Origin: Caballeronia udeis
GTDB taxonomy: Bacteria > Pseudomonadota > Gammaproteobacteria > Burkholderiales > Burkholderiaceae
Reading direction: 5' to 3'
Length of the DNA: 39,697 nt
NCBI RefSeq assembly: GCF_001544555.2
Contig: NZ_FCOK02000088.1
Span: 1 to 39,697 of the forward strand
The number at the start of each line of letters is the position of its first letter. Position 1 is the first letter of the stretch. The position numbers were made by a program, and so were the translations under genes. Shown here piece after piece: positions 16,689 to 25,677 of this stretch. Under the pieces are notes generated by a model. It saw only the letters and a list, made by a program, of their open reading frames with translations, had not been told where the DNA came from and searched no databases.

Positions 16689-17183
16689 TTAGTGCAGCGG
16701 GCCTTCGAGGGGGCTGCCGTGAGCGAATTGCCGGATCAGCCGGACGGTGTCGATATCCGCTTCCCGATACGCGGACTTCACAATCTCCTGCGTCTGGAGC
16801 GCGTCGGCGCTCGCCTGCGGGTCGTCGGCGACGGGCAGGGTGGTCGCGTAGGTGAATCGCAGGAACAACTGCAGCTCGTCCGGTTGCTCGATCGCCATGG
16901 TCAGCGAGCCGCCTACGTATTCGGCGGTCGGCAGGATGTCGTAGCGGACGCTGGTTTCGGGAATCAGTGTCACGCGGTCACGCACGACGGCTTGACCATA
17001 GTGCAATTCGCGTTCGAGCACGTCGCCTTCACGTGACAGGATCGCGCAGCGGTCCAGGCCGATCACGAACAGTTGCGGCTGTTCCGCGCGCAGCACGAGC
17101 CCGTGCCAGACCTGTTCGCGGGTCATCGATTCCACGAAAGGGTTGAGCGGGTCGTTGATCTGGATGAGGTGTTCGAAATTCAA
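16689..17183 (-). CDS. DUF1857 (AtaL-like, SRPBCC fold) protein
   Basis: A protein of 164 residues if read from the TTG at 17183, or 185 from the ATG at 17246. The start LNFEHLIQINDPLNPFVESMTREQVWHGLVLRAEQPQLF fits the DUF1857/AtaL-like family, in which the protein begins at this point; AAGGA lies ten bases before the TTG, so I prefer it. RVTLIPETSVRYDILPTAEY and SLTMAIEQPDELQLFLRFTY are beta-strand-rich parts of the START-like barrel. The ligand is unknown. An OsmC gene lies upstream on the same strand, so co-transcription is likely. Confidence 0.75.
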   Translation of the reverse strand: MNFEHLIQINDPLNPFVESMTREQVWHGLVLRAEQPQLFVIGLDRCAILSREGDVLERELHYGQAVVRDRVTLIPETSVRYDILPTAEYVGGSLTMAIEQPDELQLFLRFTYATTLPVADDPQASADALQTQEIVKSAYREADIDTVRLIRQFAHGSPLEGPLH

Positions 17184-17255
17184 GACGACGTTTTCCTTGG
17201 GTTGTTCGTTTGGCCGGAAATCGCGGGGAGCATGCACCCCGCGCATGTAGCCAGC

Positions 17256-17666
17256 TTATGCCGGCGTAAGGCCCGAATGAATCATGATCGTGCCGCTGAG
17301 AATCTTGTGCACGGGACACGCATTGGCGATTTGCAAAAGCCGTTCCCGCTGGGTGTTGTCGAGTTCGCCGGTCAACACGATCCGGCGGTCGATCACCGTG
17401 CCTTCCGGCGTGGTGTCCAACGTGAGTGTCACATGTACCGCTTCTAGCGGCCACGCCTTGTGCTTCGCGTACATCTTCAGCGTGATCGACGTGCACGCGC
17501 CCAGGCTCGAAAGCAACAAGCTGTGAGGCGTAGGGCCGGTATCCGCGCCGCAATGTGGAGACGGCTCGTCCGCGATCCATTCATGCTGACCATCGCTCAA
17601 CGAAACCTGAAAATCCGCTGCACCAATGCTGGCGCTGACGGGCGGCGTCACAAACTTTTCGGACAT
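17256..17666 (-). CDS. OsmC-family peroxide-reducing protein
   Basis: A 136-residue OsmC/Ohr-fold protein. The two reactive cysteines are in SLGACTSITLKMYAKHK (near residue 57) and in NACPVHKIL (near residue 117), the usual pair that reduces organic hydroperoxides. TGPTPHSLLLSSLGAC is the classic first block. ATG 17664-17666 with GGAG upstream was chosen; the frame continues upstream without homology. It shares a strand and perhaps a transcript with the DUF1857 gene, and lies downstream of pirin. Confidence 0.9.
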   Translation of the reverse strand: MSEKFVTPPVSASIGAADFQVSLSDGQHEWIADEPSPHCGADTGPTPHSLLLSSLGACTSITLKMYAKHKAWPLEAVHVTLTLDTTPEGTVIDRRIVLTGELDNTQRERLLQIANACPVHKILSGTIMIHSGLTPA

Positions 17667-17823
17667 GCGGTACTCCAGGGTTGGCGAATGGGCAGACGAT
17701 GCGGGGAATAAAAGCTGACGATAAAACGGCGCGGCACGAACGACTATTGTGACGCAAATAGTGTCATTCGTGCCGCGCCGGTGAAACAAGCCCGGTCTGA
17801 CCGCCCGACGGCGGCGAGCCGGC

Positions 17824-18696
17824 CTAGTGGGTGATCGCGCCCATGCGTCCCGCCTGGTAATCGACCACGGCCTGGCGGATCTCATCCTCCGTGTTCATGA
17901 CGAACGGGCCGTAGCGGACCACCGGTTCTTTCAGCGGCACGCCACCGATCAGCAGCAATTCCAGCGGTTCGTCTCCGGCGGTGAACGTGACCGTGTCGCC
18001 ATCATCCGCGAACACGATCATCTGCTGCGCCCGCACGGCCTGCTTTGCCTCGCCATAGAGACCATCGCCCGACAACGCATAACCGAACACGCGAAAGTCG
18101 CGTGGCACCGGATGCACGATCGATGCGCCCGGTTCCAGCGAGAAATGCTGGTAAAGAATGGGCGTACGGGTTTCGATCGCTGCCTTCACGCCGAGCGCTT
18201 CGCCCGCGATGACCTTCACGCGTACGCGGCCGTCGACGCTGGTCGCAACCGGAATTCGCCCGGACGCGATCTCCTGATAATGCGGCGCGATCATCTTGTC
18301 GCGCTTGGGCAAGTTCACCCAAAGCTGCAAGCCATGCACGCGGCCGCCGGTGCGCGTGAACTCGGGGTCGGGCATTTCGCTATGCACGACGCCCGCGCCG
18401 GCCGTCATCCATTGCACATCGCCCTGACGCAGCGTGCCGGAATGTCCCGCTGAATCCTTGTGGCCGAACTGGCCCTCGAGCACGTACGTCACGGTTTCGA
18501 AGCCGCGATGCGGATGATCGGGTGCGCCTTTCGCCTCGCCGGGCGCGTAGTCGACCGGACCCATTTCATCGAGGAGCAGGAACGGGTCGAAGTCCATCAG
18601 AAGCCGCGTGGGAAACGGGCGATGGACGACAAAACCGCCGCCCTCCACGGTGCGGAGTGCCGGAATTGTGCGTTCGATACTGCGGGTGCTTTCCAT
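17824..18696 (-). CDS. Pirin family protein (possible quercetinase)
   Basis: A 290-residue bicupin. The N-terminal cupin metal ligands are in HPHRGFETVTYVLEGQFGHKDS (residues about 59-80) and AGAGVVHSEMP (about 100-110), the His-x-His, His and Glu of pirins. The C-terminal cupin is degenerate, as is usual. Bacterial pirins can oxidise flavonoids or affect metabolism and stress responses. GAGGACAAAATG gives a good ribosome site at ATG 18696. The gene diverges from a LysR regulator across 79-169 bp. Confidence 0.92.
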   Translation of the reverse strand: MESTRSIERTIPALRTVEGGGFVVHRPFPTRLLMDFDPFLLLDEMGPVDYAPGEAKGAPDHPHRGFETVTYVLEGQFGHKDSAGHSGTLRQGDVQWMTAGAGVVHSEMPDPEFTRTGGRVHGLQLWVNLPKRDKMIAPHYQEIASGRIPVATSVDGRVRVKVIAGEALGVKAAIETRTPILYQHFSLEPGASIVHPVPRDFRVFGYALSGDGLYGEAKQAVRAQQMIVFADDGDTVTFTAGDEPLELLLIGGVPLKEPVVRYGPFVMNTEDEIRQAVVDYQAGRMGAITH

Positions 18697-18775
18697 TTTG
18701 TCCTCGCTTGTGGGCCAGCGTGGCCGATGCAACGGGTGACGCATTAGCGCCAAAATTAAAACATGGAGCTATTAT

Positions 18776-19828
18776 ATGGATGCCATTTCGCGGAAAAAGC
18801 CGTCAAACCGCAATGGATTGTCCCGCCTGTGGAACAACGAAAAACTCAACGAAAACGCCGACCGCATGAAACCTGACTCGCATGATCTCAATGACTTGAT
18901 GTATTTTTCGTACGTTGTCGAGCACGGCGGATTCTCGGCGGCGGAGAGAGTGCTTGGCATCTCCAAGTCGCGCTTGTCGCGGCGCGTATCCGAGCTGGAA
19001 ACGTCGCTCGGTGTGCGTTTGATGCAGCGCTCCACCCGAAAACTCGCACTGACGGAGGCCGGCCAGCTTTTCTACCAGCACTGCAAGGCGATGCTCGCAG
19101 AAGCCCAGGCCGCTGTCGACATTGTGCATAGCCTGCGGGATTCGCCGCGCGGGAGTGTGCGCGTGAGCGTGCCGGTGACGATCGCGCAGACGTTCTTGTC
19201 AGCGATAATGCCGGACTTTTTGCATCGATATCCCGAGGTTCGCGTCATCCTGAGCGTGACGAACCGCGTGATCGATCTGTTCGAGGATGCTATTGACGTT
19301 GCGTTGCGCGTGCGTTCCGAACCGCCCGTCAATTCGACTATCGTCGCGCGCCCGCTCTGGCGCACGGAACAAATGCTGGTGGCGGCGCCTTCGCTGCTCA
19401 AGCCGAACGCGCCGCCGCTCACGCCGTCGGAGCTGGCGCAATTCGACACCATTGATGTCCCGGCAACCGATGGCCGCCACGTCTTTCGCCTGATTGCGCC
19501 CGATGGCACGCGTCACGAATTCGAGCATGAGCCGCGCCTTGTGACGGCAGACCTCGGGATGATCCGGGAAGCGGTGCTGCGCGGCGTGGGTATCGCGGCG
19601 CTGCCGGAGATGATGTATGGCGCTGCGTTGCGTACCGGCCAGATGTCGCCGGTGATGCCAGGCTGGACTTTTCCGACTCCGCAGCTCTATGCAGTGTTTT
19701 TATCGCGGCAGGGCATGGTGCCGGCCATTCGCGCATTCGTCGACTTTCTCGTCGAGTCGATCAATGACAGCAATCGCTTCCCGGGAGAATGTCCTCTTCC
19801 GATCGAGCCTGCTCGCGAAACAGTGTGA
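18776..19828 (+). CDS. LysR-family transcriptional regulator
   Basis: A LysR-type regulator of 350 residues from this start, or 320 from the internal ATG at 18866. GGAG lies seven bases before ATG 18776, whereas ATG 18866 lacks a ribosome site but matches the usual family N-terminus (DLNDLMYFSYVVEHGGFSAAERVLGISKSRLSRRVSELE, the winged HTH). The C-terminal effector domain runs from about residue 120, with GSVRVSVPVTIAQTFL. Its divergent position to pirin suggests that it controls that gene. The N-terminal extra 30 residues are Asn/Lys/Arg-rich and may not be translated. Confidence 0.9.
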   Translation: MDAISRKKPSNRNGLSRLWNNEKLNENADRMKPDSHDLNDLMYFSYVVEHGGFSAAERVLGISKSRLSRRVSELETSLGVRLMQRSTRKLALTEAGQLFYQHCKAMLAEAQAAVDIVHSLRDSPRGSVRVSVPVTIAQTFLSAIMPDFLHRYPEVRVILSVTNRVIDLFEDAIDVALRVRSEPPVNSTIVARPLWRTEQMLVAAPSLLKPNAPPLTPSELAQFDTIDVPATDGRHVFRLIAPDGTRHEFEHEPRLVTADLGMIREAVLRGVGIAALPEMMYGAALRTGQMSPVMPGWTFPTPQLYAVFLSRQGMVPAIRAFVDFLVESINDSNRFPGECPLPIEPARETV

Positions 19829-19957
19829 CTAATCTCGGTGCAGCCTTAAGTTTCTGACATTGAAGCGTGCGCTTGCGATGGTCAGATTCAATCGCCACCG
19901 GCTTGAACGCGTTGTGCTCGGGCGCTATATTGAAATCTCTTCGCTAAGGAGCTGCTT

Positions 19958-20077
19958 ATGCGAAAACTCACGGCCACTTTTATAGTAGGCCTGATAGGGC
20001 TAATAGCGCTGTCCGTGTCGAGCACGGCTGTCGCATGTAGTGGTACCGCGGATTCAACTTACTCTGCTCCAAAGTAA
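19958..20077 (+). CDS. Small putative exported peptide or lipoprotein (39 residues)
   Basis: A short frame preceded by AAGGAG at eight bases and followed by a strong terminator. The peptide has Met-Arg-Lys, a hydrophobic core (TATFIVGLIGLIALSV) and SSTAVAC, then 12 polar residues ending YSAPK. AVAC could be a weak lipobox (SPase II) or a signal-peptidase I site. The mature part would be only about a dozen residues, like entericidin-type small lipoproteins, but no clear family can be named. It is in the gap between the LysR gene and the large Ig-repeat protein. Confidence 0.6.
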   Translation: MRKLTATFIVGLIGLIALSVSSTAVACSGTADSTYSAPK

Positions 20078-20110
20078 CCGCTAGCCCGAATGTGCCGGCG
20101 CGCACACAAA

Positions 20111-20142
20111 AAAAGGCCTTCATCAATGCGATGAAGGCCTTT
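20111..20142. terminator. Bidirectional terminator
   Basis: AAAAGGCCTTCATC and GATGAAGGCCTTTT form a perfect 14-pair stem around AATGC. It serves the small peptide gene on the plus strand and the large Ig-repeat gene on the minus strand. Confidence 0.92.
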
Positions 20143-20173
20143 TACTTTGCGGGCTTGCTGGCGCTCTTAAACT

Positions 20174-23100
20174 TTAGGTGTGCAGCGTAGTCAGCACCCC
20201 CTGCTGAACCAGCAACTCGGTGTGTGCGCCCGAATGCTCGTACACGTTGTACATCATGCCGCCCACAAGCGCTGTGCCGTGCTGGTCCCACTCGCCTTCA
20301 CTTATGCCGGCTATGTGAGTGTTCGAGAGAGCCACGTTGTCGCCGTTCGATCCGTTCACCATCATCTGTTGCTTGCCATCCGTCTGGAACAGGTCCATCT
20401 CGCCCAGGTTCAGCACATCCACCAGCGAAAGCTTCAGGCTGTTCGCATGACCGCCCAAATCGATCACTTCGATACCGGACACCGCCGCCGACGCTGTCTT
20501 GCCCGTGAGCGAAGTCAGGTCAAGGATCTGGTGGTCACCCATGAGGTGCAGCGTGTCGATGCCTGCACCGCCCTCGATGTGCGCGGTGGTTTCCTTGAAA
20601 TAGGACGCCGGATTCGCATTGAGGTCCACCGTTTCGTCGCCGGTTGTGCCCTTGAACGCGTCGTGCTCGCCCAACGTGGTGTGGTGGGACGTTGCGGGAG
20701 TTGGTTCAGCAAGCACGCTGGCTTGCGCGGCGTCGTCGATTGGCACGACCACGCGCGTTGAACCACCCATCGTGGGTTTGGGTGCGGGCAACGGATCGAT
20801 GGTGAAGGTCCAATGATTTGAACCCGGGCTGAGTTCCCCTGTGGCGAGGGTTTGCGTCGCACTCAGGTCGTGCGTCCCGACAGCGGCATCAGGCAGGGTG
20901 AAATCCCACCGGCCGTCATCGCCGACCGCAACAGCGCCGAGCGGGGTCATGCCGTCGTAAATCGTGAGCGTGCGACCCGGTTCGCCGTGGCCGGATATTT
21001 CCACGTTCGTGCCGGCGACCGCGCTGTGGGCGGGCGGAATTGAAACAGCAGTCAGGCTGGTCGCGTCGTCGCTGACCACGTGGTCGATCGACGGCGCACT
21101 GAGGCCGCCCCCATATACCCAGAAGTAGAAGTGCATTGAGGCCGGGCCGACTTTGCCGGTCGTATCCGTGAGCGTTGCCGACAGATCGTGCATGCCACCA
21201 GGCAGCGAGGAGGCCAGCTTGAACGACCAGTTTCGCTCGGCGTCGACCTGCGCGCTGCCGAGCGCCGTGTTGCCGTCGTATAGGGTAACGGTTTGATTCG
21301 CAATTCCGGTACCGCTCACTATCAGGCTCGGATCGCTTGTCATCGCATACAAGGCGATCGGCCCGCTAAGCGAGGCTACGTTCAGGATCACGGGGGTAGC
21401 CGACGTCGATGTGTCGATGCTGAAGATAACGTGATTCGAGTTTTGACTTACCGCGCCATCACCGTCCGTCTGCACCGCGCTCAGATCGCGTGGACCATCC
21501 GCCAGCGTAGGCGCCGAAAACACCCAGCGCCCATAGACGCTGACCCTGGTCGAGCCAATAGCCGTTGCGCCGTCGTACAGCGTGACCAGGTCCCCAGGCT
21601 TGCCGGTTCCGGACAGGTCCAGATAGGGCGTATGTACCAAGCCGCCGGATGGCAATCGCTTACTGCCGATCTGGTTCCATTGGGTGTCATATTGCGTCAT
21701 GTCCGTGATACTTGGCGGCATTGGCCCGGTAACAGCCACGGTGAAGCCAAAGTGATTCGAATTCAGGCTTTCCAGGCCGCTGGTGTCTTTTTGCGTCGCA
21801 CTGATGTCATGCACGCCGTTGGGCCATTCTTTCACCTTGAACGCCCATGTGCCGTTGAACTTCGCCACCACTGAACCGAGCAGGCTTGCGCCGTCATAGA
21901 CTTGAACGACCGCGCCCGCCTTGGCAGTACCCTCGATCTGCACGCTCGCCCAAGGGCTCACGCCGCCTAAAGGTACGAGTCCTGTATTGGTGCTGTTGTA
22001 GTCAAACTCAGCCGCAAGCAGGATCGTCGGCGCATCCGGCAAAGGGCGCACGACGAACATCATGTAACTGGTCGCCATACTCGACCTGCCCGCGAGGTTT
22101 TTTTCGGTCACACACAGGCTATGGGTCCCGCTGGACAAATCGGCTGCCGGTGCGATCGACCACGTGCCGTCCGGGCGGACGGTGGTCGAGCCAATCACCG
22201 TGGAGCGGTCGTACAGCGTGATCGTATTGCCGGAACTACCCATGCCGGTGACTGACGGATGCGGGTCGGCGGTTGTTCCGCCGTAAGAGATGGCGTGGCC
22301 GGTGCTATCCGTGATGCCCATAACCACCGGCTTGTTCGGCGTGGTCGTGTCTACCGTGACCGAGTAGTGATTCGAAAACGGACTCGTCACACCTGGAGCG
22401 TTAGTTTGCGTCGCGCTCAGATCATGTGTTGAATCGGAGAGTGCGGACGTCGCGAATGACCAGTTGCCGGTGGCGTCGACTACGGACGATCCCAGCAAGG
22501 CGGAGCCGTCGTACACCTTGATTGTCGAGCCGCTATCACCTTGCCCGTGGATCAGGATGTTCGAATGGGCGACTACGCTGCCTGGCGCGACGTTGTGGTC
22601 GATGATCGCGTGGCCGGCATCGCAGGTATCGACATAAGTGATAGCGGGCGGCGTCATATTCGACACGGTGAATTCGACAAATCCCGACGGAGCACTCGAT
22701 AAGCCCGCTGCATTGGTCTCGACCACACACACGCTGTGCGCGCCGACCATCAGGGCAGATGCGGGCGCGAGCGACCATGCGCCATTCTGGCCGATGACAG
22801 TTGAGCCAATGACGGCCGTTCCTTCGTACATCGTTATCTTGTCGCCCGGCGTGCCCGTGCCGGTCATGGTTGGTTGCCTGTCGGTCGTGCTGCCGCCGTT
22901 CGCGACAGCGCTTGAGTGCAACCCGGTGTGCCCAAGGAAGGTATCGGTCGTCGGAGCGACCGGCAGTGCAGGTGCGGCCGTTCCGGACGTCGCGGTTACC
23001 GGATTGGCCGACGTGCTCCACTGGTCCAGGTTGTCGATTGAGATCGCGCAGAATTGGTGTTTGCCGGATTTGAGCTCCGCTGCCGGCGCGAACGACCATG

Positions 23101-23278
23101 CGCCGGTTTCTGCAACTATTACTGTGCCGAGCATCCGTACGCCGTCGTAGACTTTTATCGTGGTGCCCGGGTCAGCAAGGCCGGAGATGGTGAACTCGCC
23201 GTTCCCGGTTGCGCCGCCGTGTACCGACCCAGCCGACAAGATAAGAGGTTTGGTTGGGGTTTGATTCTGGAGCGCCAT
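20174..23278 (-). CDS. Large Ig-like-repeat protein with RTX-like C-terminus (putative adhesin)
   Basis: A 1034-residue protein with no N-terminal signal peptide. Residues about 1-855 contain eight repeats of roughly 100 residues, each built on the pattern G-x-G-x-P-G-x-x-I-x-x-Y-D-G, I-G-S, G-x-W-S-F and G-x-H-x-L-S-A-T-Q-T; these are bacterial Ig-like domains. The last 180 residues differ: FKGTTGDETVDLNANP, then GGAGIDTLHLMGDH, similar to an RTX calcium-binding nonapeptide, and SGIEVIDLGGHANSLKLSLVDVLNL, ending in a C-terminal secretion-type region. Such proteins are exported by type I systems and act in adhesion or biofilm; here no ABC, HlyD or TolC genes are near. The function is inferred. 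It ends at a strong terminator. Confidence 0.85.
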   Translation of the reverse strand: MALQNQTPTKPLILSAGSVHGGATGNGEFTISGLADPGTTIKVYDGVRMLGTVIVAETGAWSFAPAAELKSGKHQFCAISIDNLDQWSTSANPVTATSGTAAPALPVAPTTDTFLGHTGLHSSAVANGGSTTDRQPTMTGTGTPGDKITMYEGTAVIGSTVIGQNGAWSLAPASALMVGAHSVCVVETNAAGLSSAPSGFVEFTVSNMTPPAITYVDTCDAGHAIIDHNVAPGSVVAHSNILIHGQGDSGSTIKVYDGSALLGSSVVDATGNWSFATSALSDSTHDLSATQTNAPGVTSPFSNHYSVTVDTTTPNKPVVMGITDSTGHAISYGGTTADPHPSVTGMGSSGNTITLYDRSTVIGSTTVRPDGTWSIAPAADLSSGTHSLCVTEKNLAGRSSMATSYMMFVVRPLPDAPTILLAAEFDYNSTNTGLVPLGGVSPWASVQIEGTAKAGAVVQVYDGASLLGSVVAKFNGTWAFKVKEWPNGVHDISATQKDTSGLESLNSNHFGFTVAVTGPMPPSITDMTQYDTQWNQIGSKRLPSGGLVHTPYLDLSGTGKPGDLVTLYDGATAIGSTRVSVYGRWVFSAPTLADGPRDLSAVQTDGDGAVSQNSNHVIFSIDTSTSATPVILNVASLSGPIALYAMTSDPSLIVSGTGIANQTVTLYDGNTALGSAQVDAERNWSFKLASSLPGGMHDLSATLTDTTGKVGPASMHFYFWVYGGGLSAPSIDHVVSDDATSLTAVSIPPAHSAVAGTNVEISGHGEPGRTLTIYDGMTPLGAVAVGDDGRWDFTLPDAAVGTHDLSATQTLATGELSPGSNHWTFTIDPLPAPKPTMGGSTRVVVPIDDAAQASVLAEPTPATSHHTTLGEHDAFKGTTGDETVDLNANPASYFKETTAHIEGGAGIDTLHLMGDHQILDLTSLTGKTASAAVSGIEVIDLGGHANSLKLSLVDVLNLGEMDLFQTDGKQQMMVNGSNGDNVALSNTHIAGISEGEWDQHGTALVGGMMYNVYEHSGAHTELLVQQGVLTTLHT

Positions 23279-23466
23279 ATTCTTTTAGCCTGTTTGAAAC
23301 CGCGGAAAATTTAAAGTCTGCCGGGGCGATGAGCCGGGTCTCGGCCCAACTCCGGGTGCTGAATCTGCGATTTTGAACAGTGAGAGTCCGCATGGATACA
23401 GGACAGTTCCGAGATATGCCGGCGCGCCCGGGCAAAATCTCTGGCCTTGGAGACTTTCCACAAAAC

Positions 23467-23508
23467 AAAAAAGACCGATTCAGCGTCATGCTGAAATCGG
23501 TCTTTTTG
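23467..23508. terminator. Terminator of the tonB-exbB-exbD operon
   Basis: AAAAAAGACCGATT-CAGC and GCTGAAATCGGTCTTTTT pair with a single bulge around GTCAT. It lies just beyond the exbD stop on the minus strand. The gap between exbD and the Ig-repeat start (23279-23531) holds no other gene. Confidence 0.85.
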
Positions 23509-23531
23509 CTTGCGGGTCAATCTCTCCCGCG

Positions 23532-23957
23532 CTACTTGGCGCCTGCCTTCGGCTCGGTGACAAAGCCGATCTTCGATAACCCGCCGCCTTGCGCGGCCGA
23601 CATGACGTCGGCGACACGCTCATACGGGACCTTGCGGTCCGCGCGTAAACGCATTTCCGGCTGCGGTGTCTGCTTCGATGCATCGGCTATACGTGCTTGC
23701 AACGCGGCATCGTCGACTTTCTGGTCGTTCCAGAGCACCGTGCCGTCCGCTTCGACAGCAACGTCCACATGCGCCGGCTTCGTGTCCTGCGGCGCGCTGC
23801 TCGCCTTCGGCAAGTCGATTTTCACCGCATGGTTGATCGCGGGAATGGTGACGAGAAAAATGATCAGGAGAACCAACATGACGTCGACGAGCGGTGTCAT
23901 GTTGATCTCGCTCATCATGCCGTCGTCCTCGTCGGAGGAGAAAGGGCTCATGGCCAT
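23532..23957 (-). CDS. exbD: ExbD, TonB-energising proton channel subunit
   Basis: A 141-residue inner-membrane protein. A short cytoplasmic N-terminus leads to EINMTPLVDVMLVLLIIFLVT, the single transmembrane helix with the essential Asp at position 25 exactly as in E. coli ExbD. The periplasmic part (residues about 45-141) ends in a Lys-rich tail. With ExbB it uses the proton gradient to drive TonB. The start lies 12 bp after the exbB stop. Confidence 0.95.
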   Translation of the reverse strand: MAMSPFSSDEDDGMMSEINMTPLVDVMLVLLIIFLVTIPAINHAVKIDLPKASSAPQDTKPAHVDVAVEADGTVLWNDQKVDDAALQARIADASKQTPQPEMRLRADRKVPYERVADVMSAAQGGGLSKIGFVTEPKAGAK

Positions 23958-23969
23958 GACGACGTCCCC

Positions 23970-24749
23970 TTAGCTCACACGCGATGCAGGCTGCTTGGAC
24001 GCCGAAGCGACGCCCGCAGCAGCGTATTGCGTGGCCAGGCGCAGACCGTCGCCGCGCTTGCTGGACGCGAGCTTGGTGCCCGTCACGAAGAACGCATGCA
24101 GGCCGTGCGCGAAACGGTTCAGCTTCGTGACAATGGCCTTGTTCCAGCGCGTCAGCGCGTTGTAGCCGAGCACGGCCGGAATGGCTACGAACAGGCCAAA
24201 GGCCGTCATGATCAGCGACTCGCCGACCGGTCCCGCGACTTGATCGATCGACGTCTGCCCGGTTGCGCCAATGGTCAGCAACGCGTGATAGATCCCCCAC
24301 ACCGTGCCGAACAAACCGACGAACGGCGCGGTGCTGCCGATCGACGCGAGCACGGCAAGCCCCGCCTGCATGCGTCCGACGCCTTCATCCATGGTGTCCT
24401 TCAGGCAGCGCGTGATCCAGTCCGACACGTCCATGCGGTCGTGCAGATGCGGTTGCGTCTGATGATGGTGATCGGCCGCATCCTGCCCCGAGAGGGCGAG
24501 CGCCAGGAACGGGTTGTCCTGCGCGTTCGCGGAGTGGCTGCTCAGCTTCCTGATGCCGTCGGCGAAATCGTCGGAATGCCAGAACGCCTGCTCGGCATTT
24601 TTCGTGAGGCGTTTCAGGCGCACCACGTTCAGGCCCTTCACCAGAATCACTGTCCACGACAGGACCGACATGATCGCCAGCGCGAGCGCGATACCCCGTG
24701 TGACGAAATCCCCTTGCGCCCAGACATGCGCCAAGCCGTAGTTTTGCAT
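23970..24749 (-). CDS. exbB: ExbB, TonB-energising proton channel subunit
   Basis: A 259-residue member of the MotA/TolQ/ExbB family. An N-terminal transmembrane segment (GIALALAIMSVLSWTVILVKGL) is followed by a cytoplasmic loop with a His-rich insert (DAADHHHQTQPHLHDR) and the conserved core GRMQAGLAVLASIGSTAPFVGLFGTVWGIYHAL, then GESLIMTAFGLFVAIPAVLGYN. AGGAACTGCA precedes the ATG. It is second in the tonB-exbB-exbD operon, 82 bp after tonB. Confidence 0.95.
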   Translation of the reverse strand: MQNYGLAHVWAQGDFVTRGIALALAIMSVLSWTVILVKGLNVVRLKRLTKNAEQAFWHSDDFADGIRKLSSHSANAQDNPFLALALSGQDAADHHHQTQPHLHDRMDVSDWITRCLKDTMDEGVGRMQAGLAVLASIGSTAPFVGLFGTVWGIYHALLTIGATGQTSIDQVAGPVGESLIMTAFGLFVAIPAVLGYNALTRWNKAIVTKLNRFAHGLHAFFVTGTKLASSKRGDGLRLATQYAAAGVASASKQPASRVS

Positions 24750-24831
24750 TGCAGTTCCTGTAGATATCTAGAAATTAGGTCGAATTTTTTTGTGTTGTTC
24801 AGCGTTCGACGGATCGGTCCCGACTGTCGCG

Positions 24832-25605
24832 TCAGTCGTTCAGCCCGAATACGAACGGCTGGGAATACGCGGCGCGGATGGCCACCCCGTTTTCCTTATA
24901 GGGCTTGCATGCGCTCGCACGCATGGCATCCAGCGCGGCATCATCCAGCCGCGATGATCCGCTGCTCTTCTTCAGTTCGATGTTCTCGATCTTCCCCGTC
25001 AGCCCGACGACGAACTTCACCAGTGCCGTTCCGGATTCCCCACGACGCCGCGACATTGCCGGGTACTCCGGCATCGCGATGTTGCATTCGAGATGCGCGA
25101 CGTCCTTTGGCGCGTTGAGCGCCATCGTAGGACGCCCGATAGCCGGCGCGGCGGCCGGCGCTGCCGCAACAGGCGGTGTAGGCGGAGCGGGAGCCGGCTC
25201 AGGCGCGGCCGCCGCAACAGGCGAGGGTGCGGCGGTTTCCGGTAGCGGTGTCGGTGCGGCTTTCACACGCGGCTGAACGACCGGCTTGGGCTTGGGTACC
25301 GGCTTCGGTGGAACCGGTTTCGGCGGCGGAGGAACGGGCGTCGACTGAATTGCCACGGGCGCTGCGACCGGTTGCGGCGGCGCGCGGCTGATCAGTTCGG
25401 CGGTGATTGTCTTCGATTCGATCGGTCGCGGCGGCGTCTCGTTGCGCATGGTCAGCACAACGGCGAGCAGGCCCACGTGAATCGCCACTACAGCGACGCT
25501 AGCTGCAATCACGCGCGGATTGATACCCGGGGATTCGATCGAACGGAAGGGATAAGCGTTAAGTGCCACAGCCGAATTGCCGGCCGATATCTTGGGAGAC
25601 GGCAT
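24832..25605 (-). CDS. tonB: TonB, energy transducer for outer-membrane uptake
   Basis: A 257-residue protein with a cytoplasmic start, a transmembrane anchor at about residues 32-52 (VIAASVAVVAIHVGLLAVVL), a long Pro-rich periplasmic spacer (PPPPKPVPPKPVPKPKP and Ala/Pro repeats to about residue 160), and the C-terminal TonB domain (ECNIAMPEYPAMSRRRGESGTALVKFVV). The conserved YP motif that meets TonB boxes is present. It delivers energy to siderophore or haem receptors. No clear ribosome site precedes the ATG. No Fur box was found in the 340 bp upstream (25606-25945). Confidence 0.95.
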   Translation of the reverse strand: MPSPKISAGNSAVALNAYPFRSIESPGINPRVIAASVAVVAIHVGLLAVVLTMRNETPPRPIESKTITAELISRAPPQPVAAPVAIQSTPVPPPPKPVPPKPVPKPKPVVQPRVKAAPTPLPETAAPSPVAAAAPEPAPAPPTPPVAAAPAAAPAIGRPTMALNAPKDVAHLECNIAMPEYPAMSRRRGESGTALVKFVVGLTGKIENIELKKSSGSSRLDDAALDAMRASACKPYKENGVAIRAAYSQPFVFGLND

Positions 25606-25677
25606 ATCAGCGTGGTTGTACGGTGGTGACGCCGTACGAACAGCGAAAGCCCATGCAGCGTGTAAGTCTGGAGGACT

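Noticed and set aside
21052..22900. DNA-level tandem repeats or CRISPR in the Ig-repeat gene
   Set aside because: The repeats are protein-domain repeats of about 300 bp with diverged DNA; no short identical repeats with unique spacers are present anywhere in the window.
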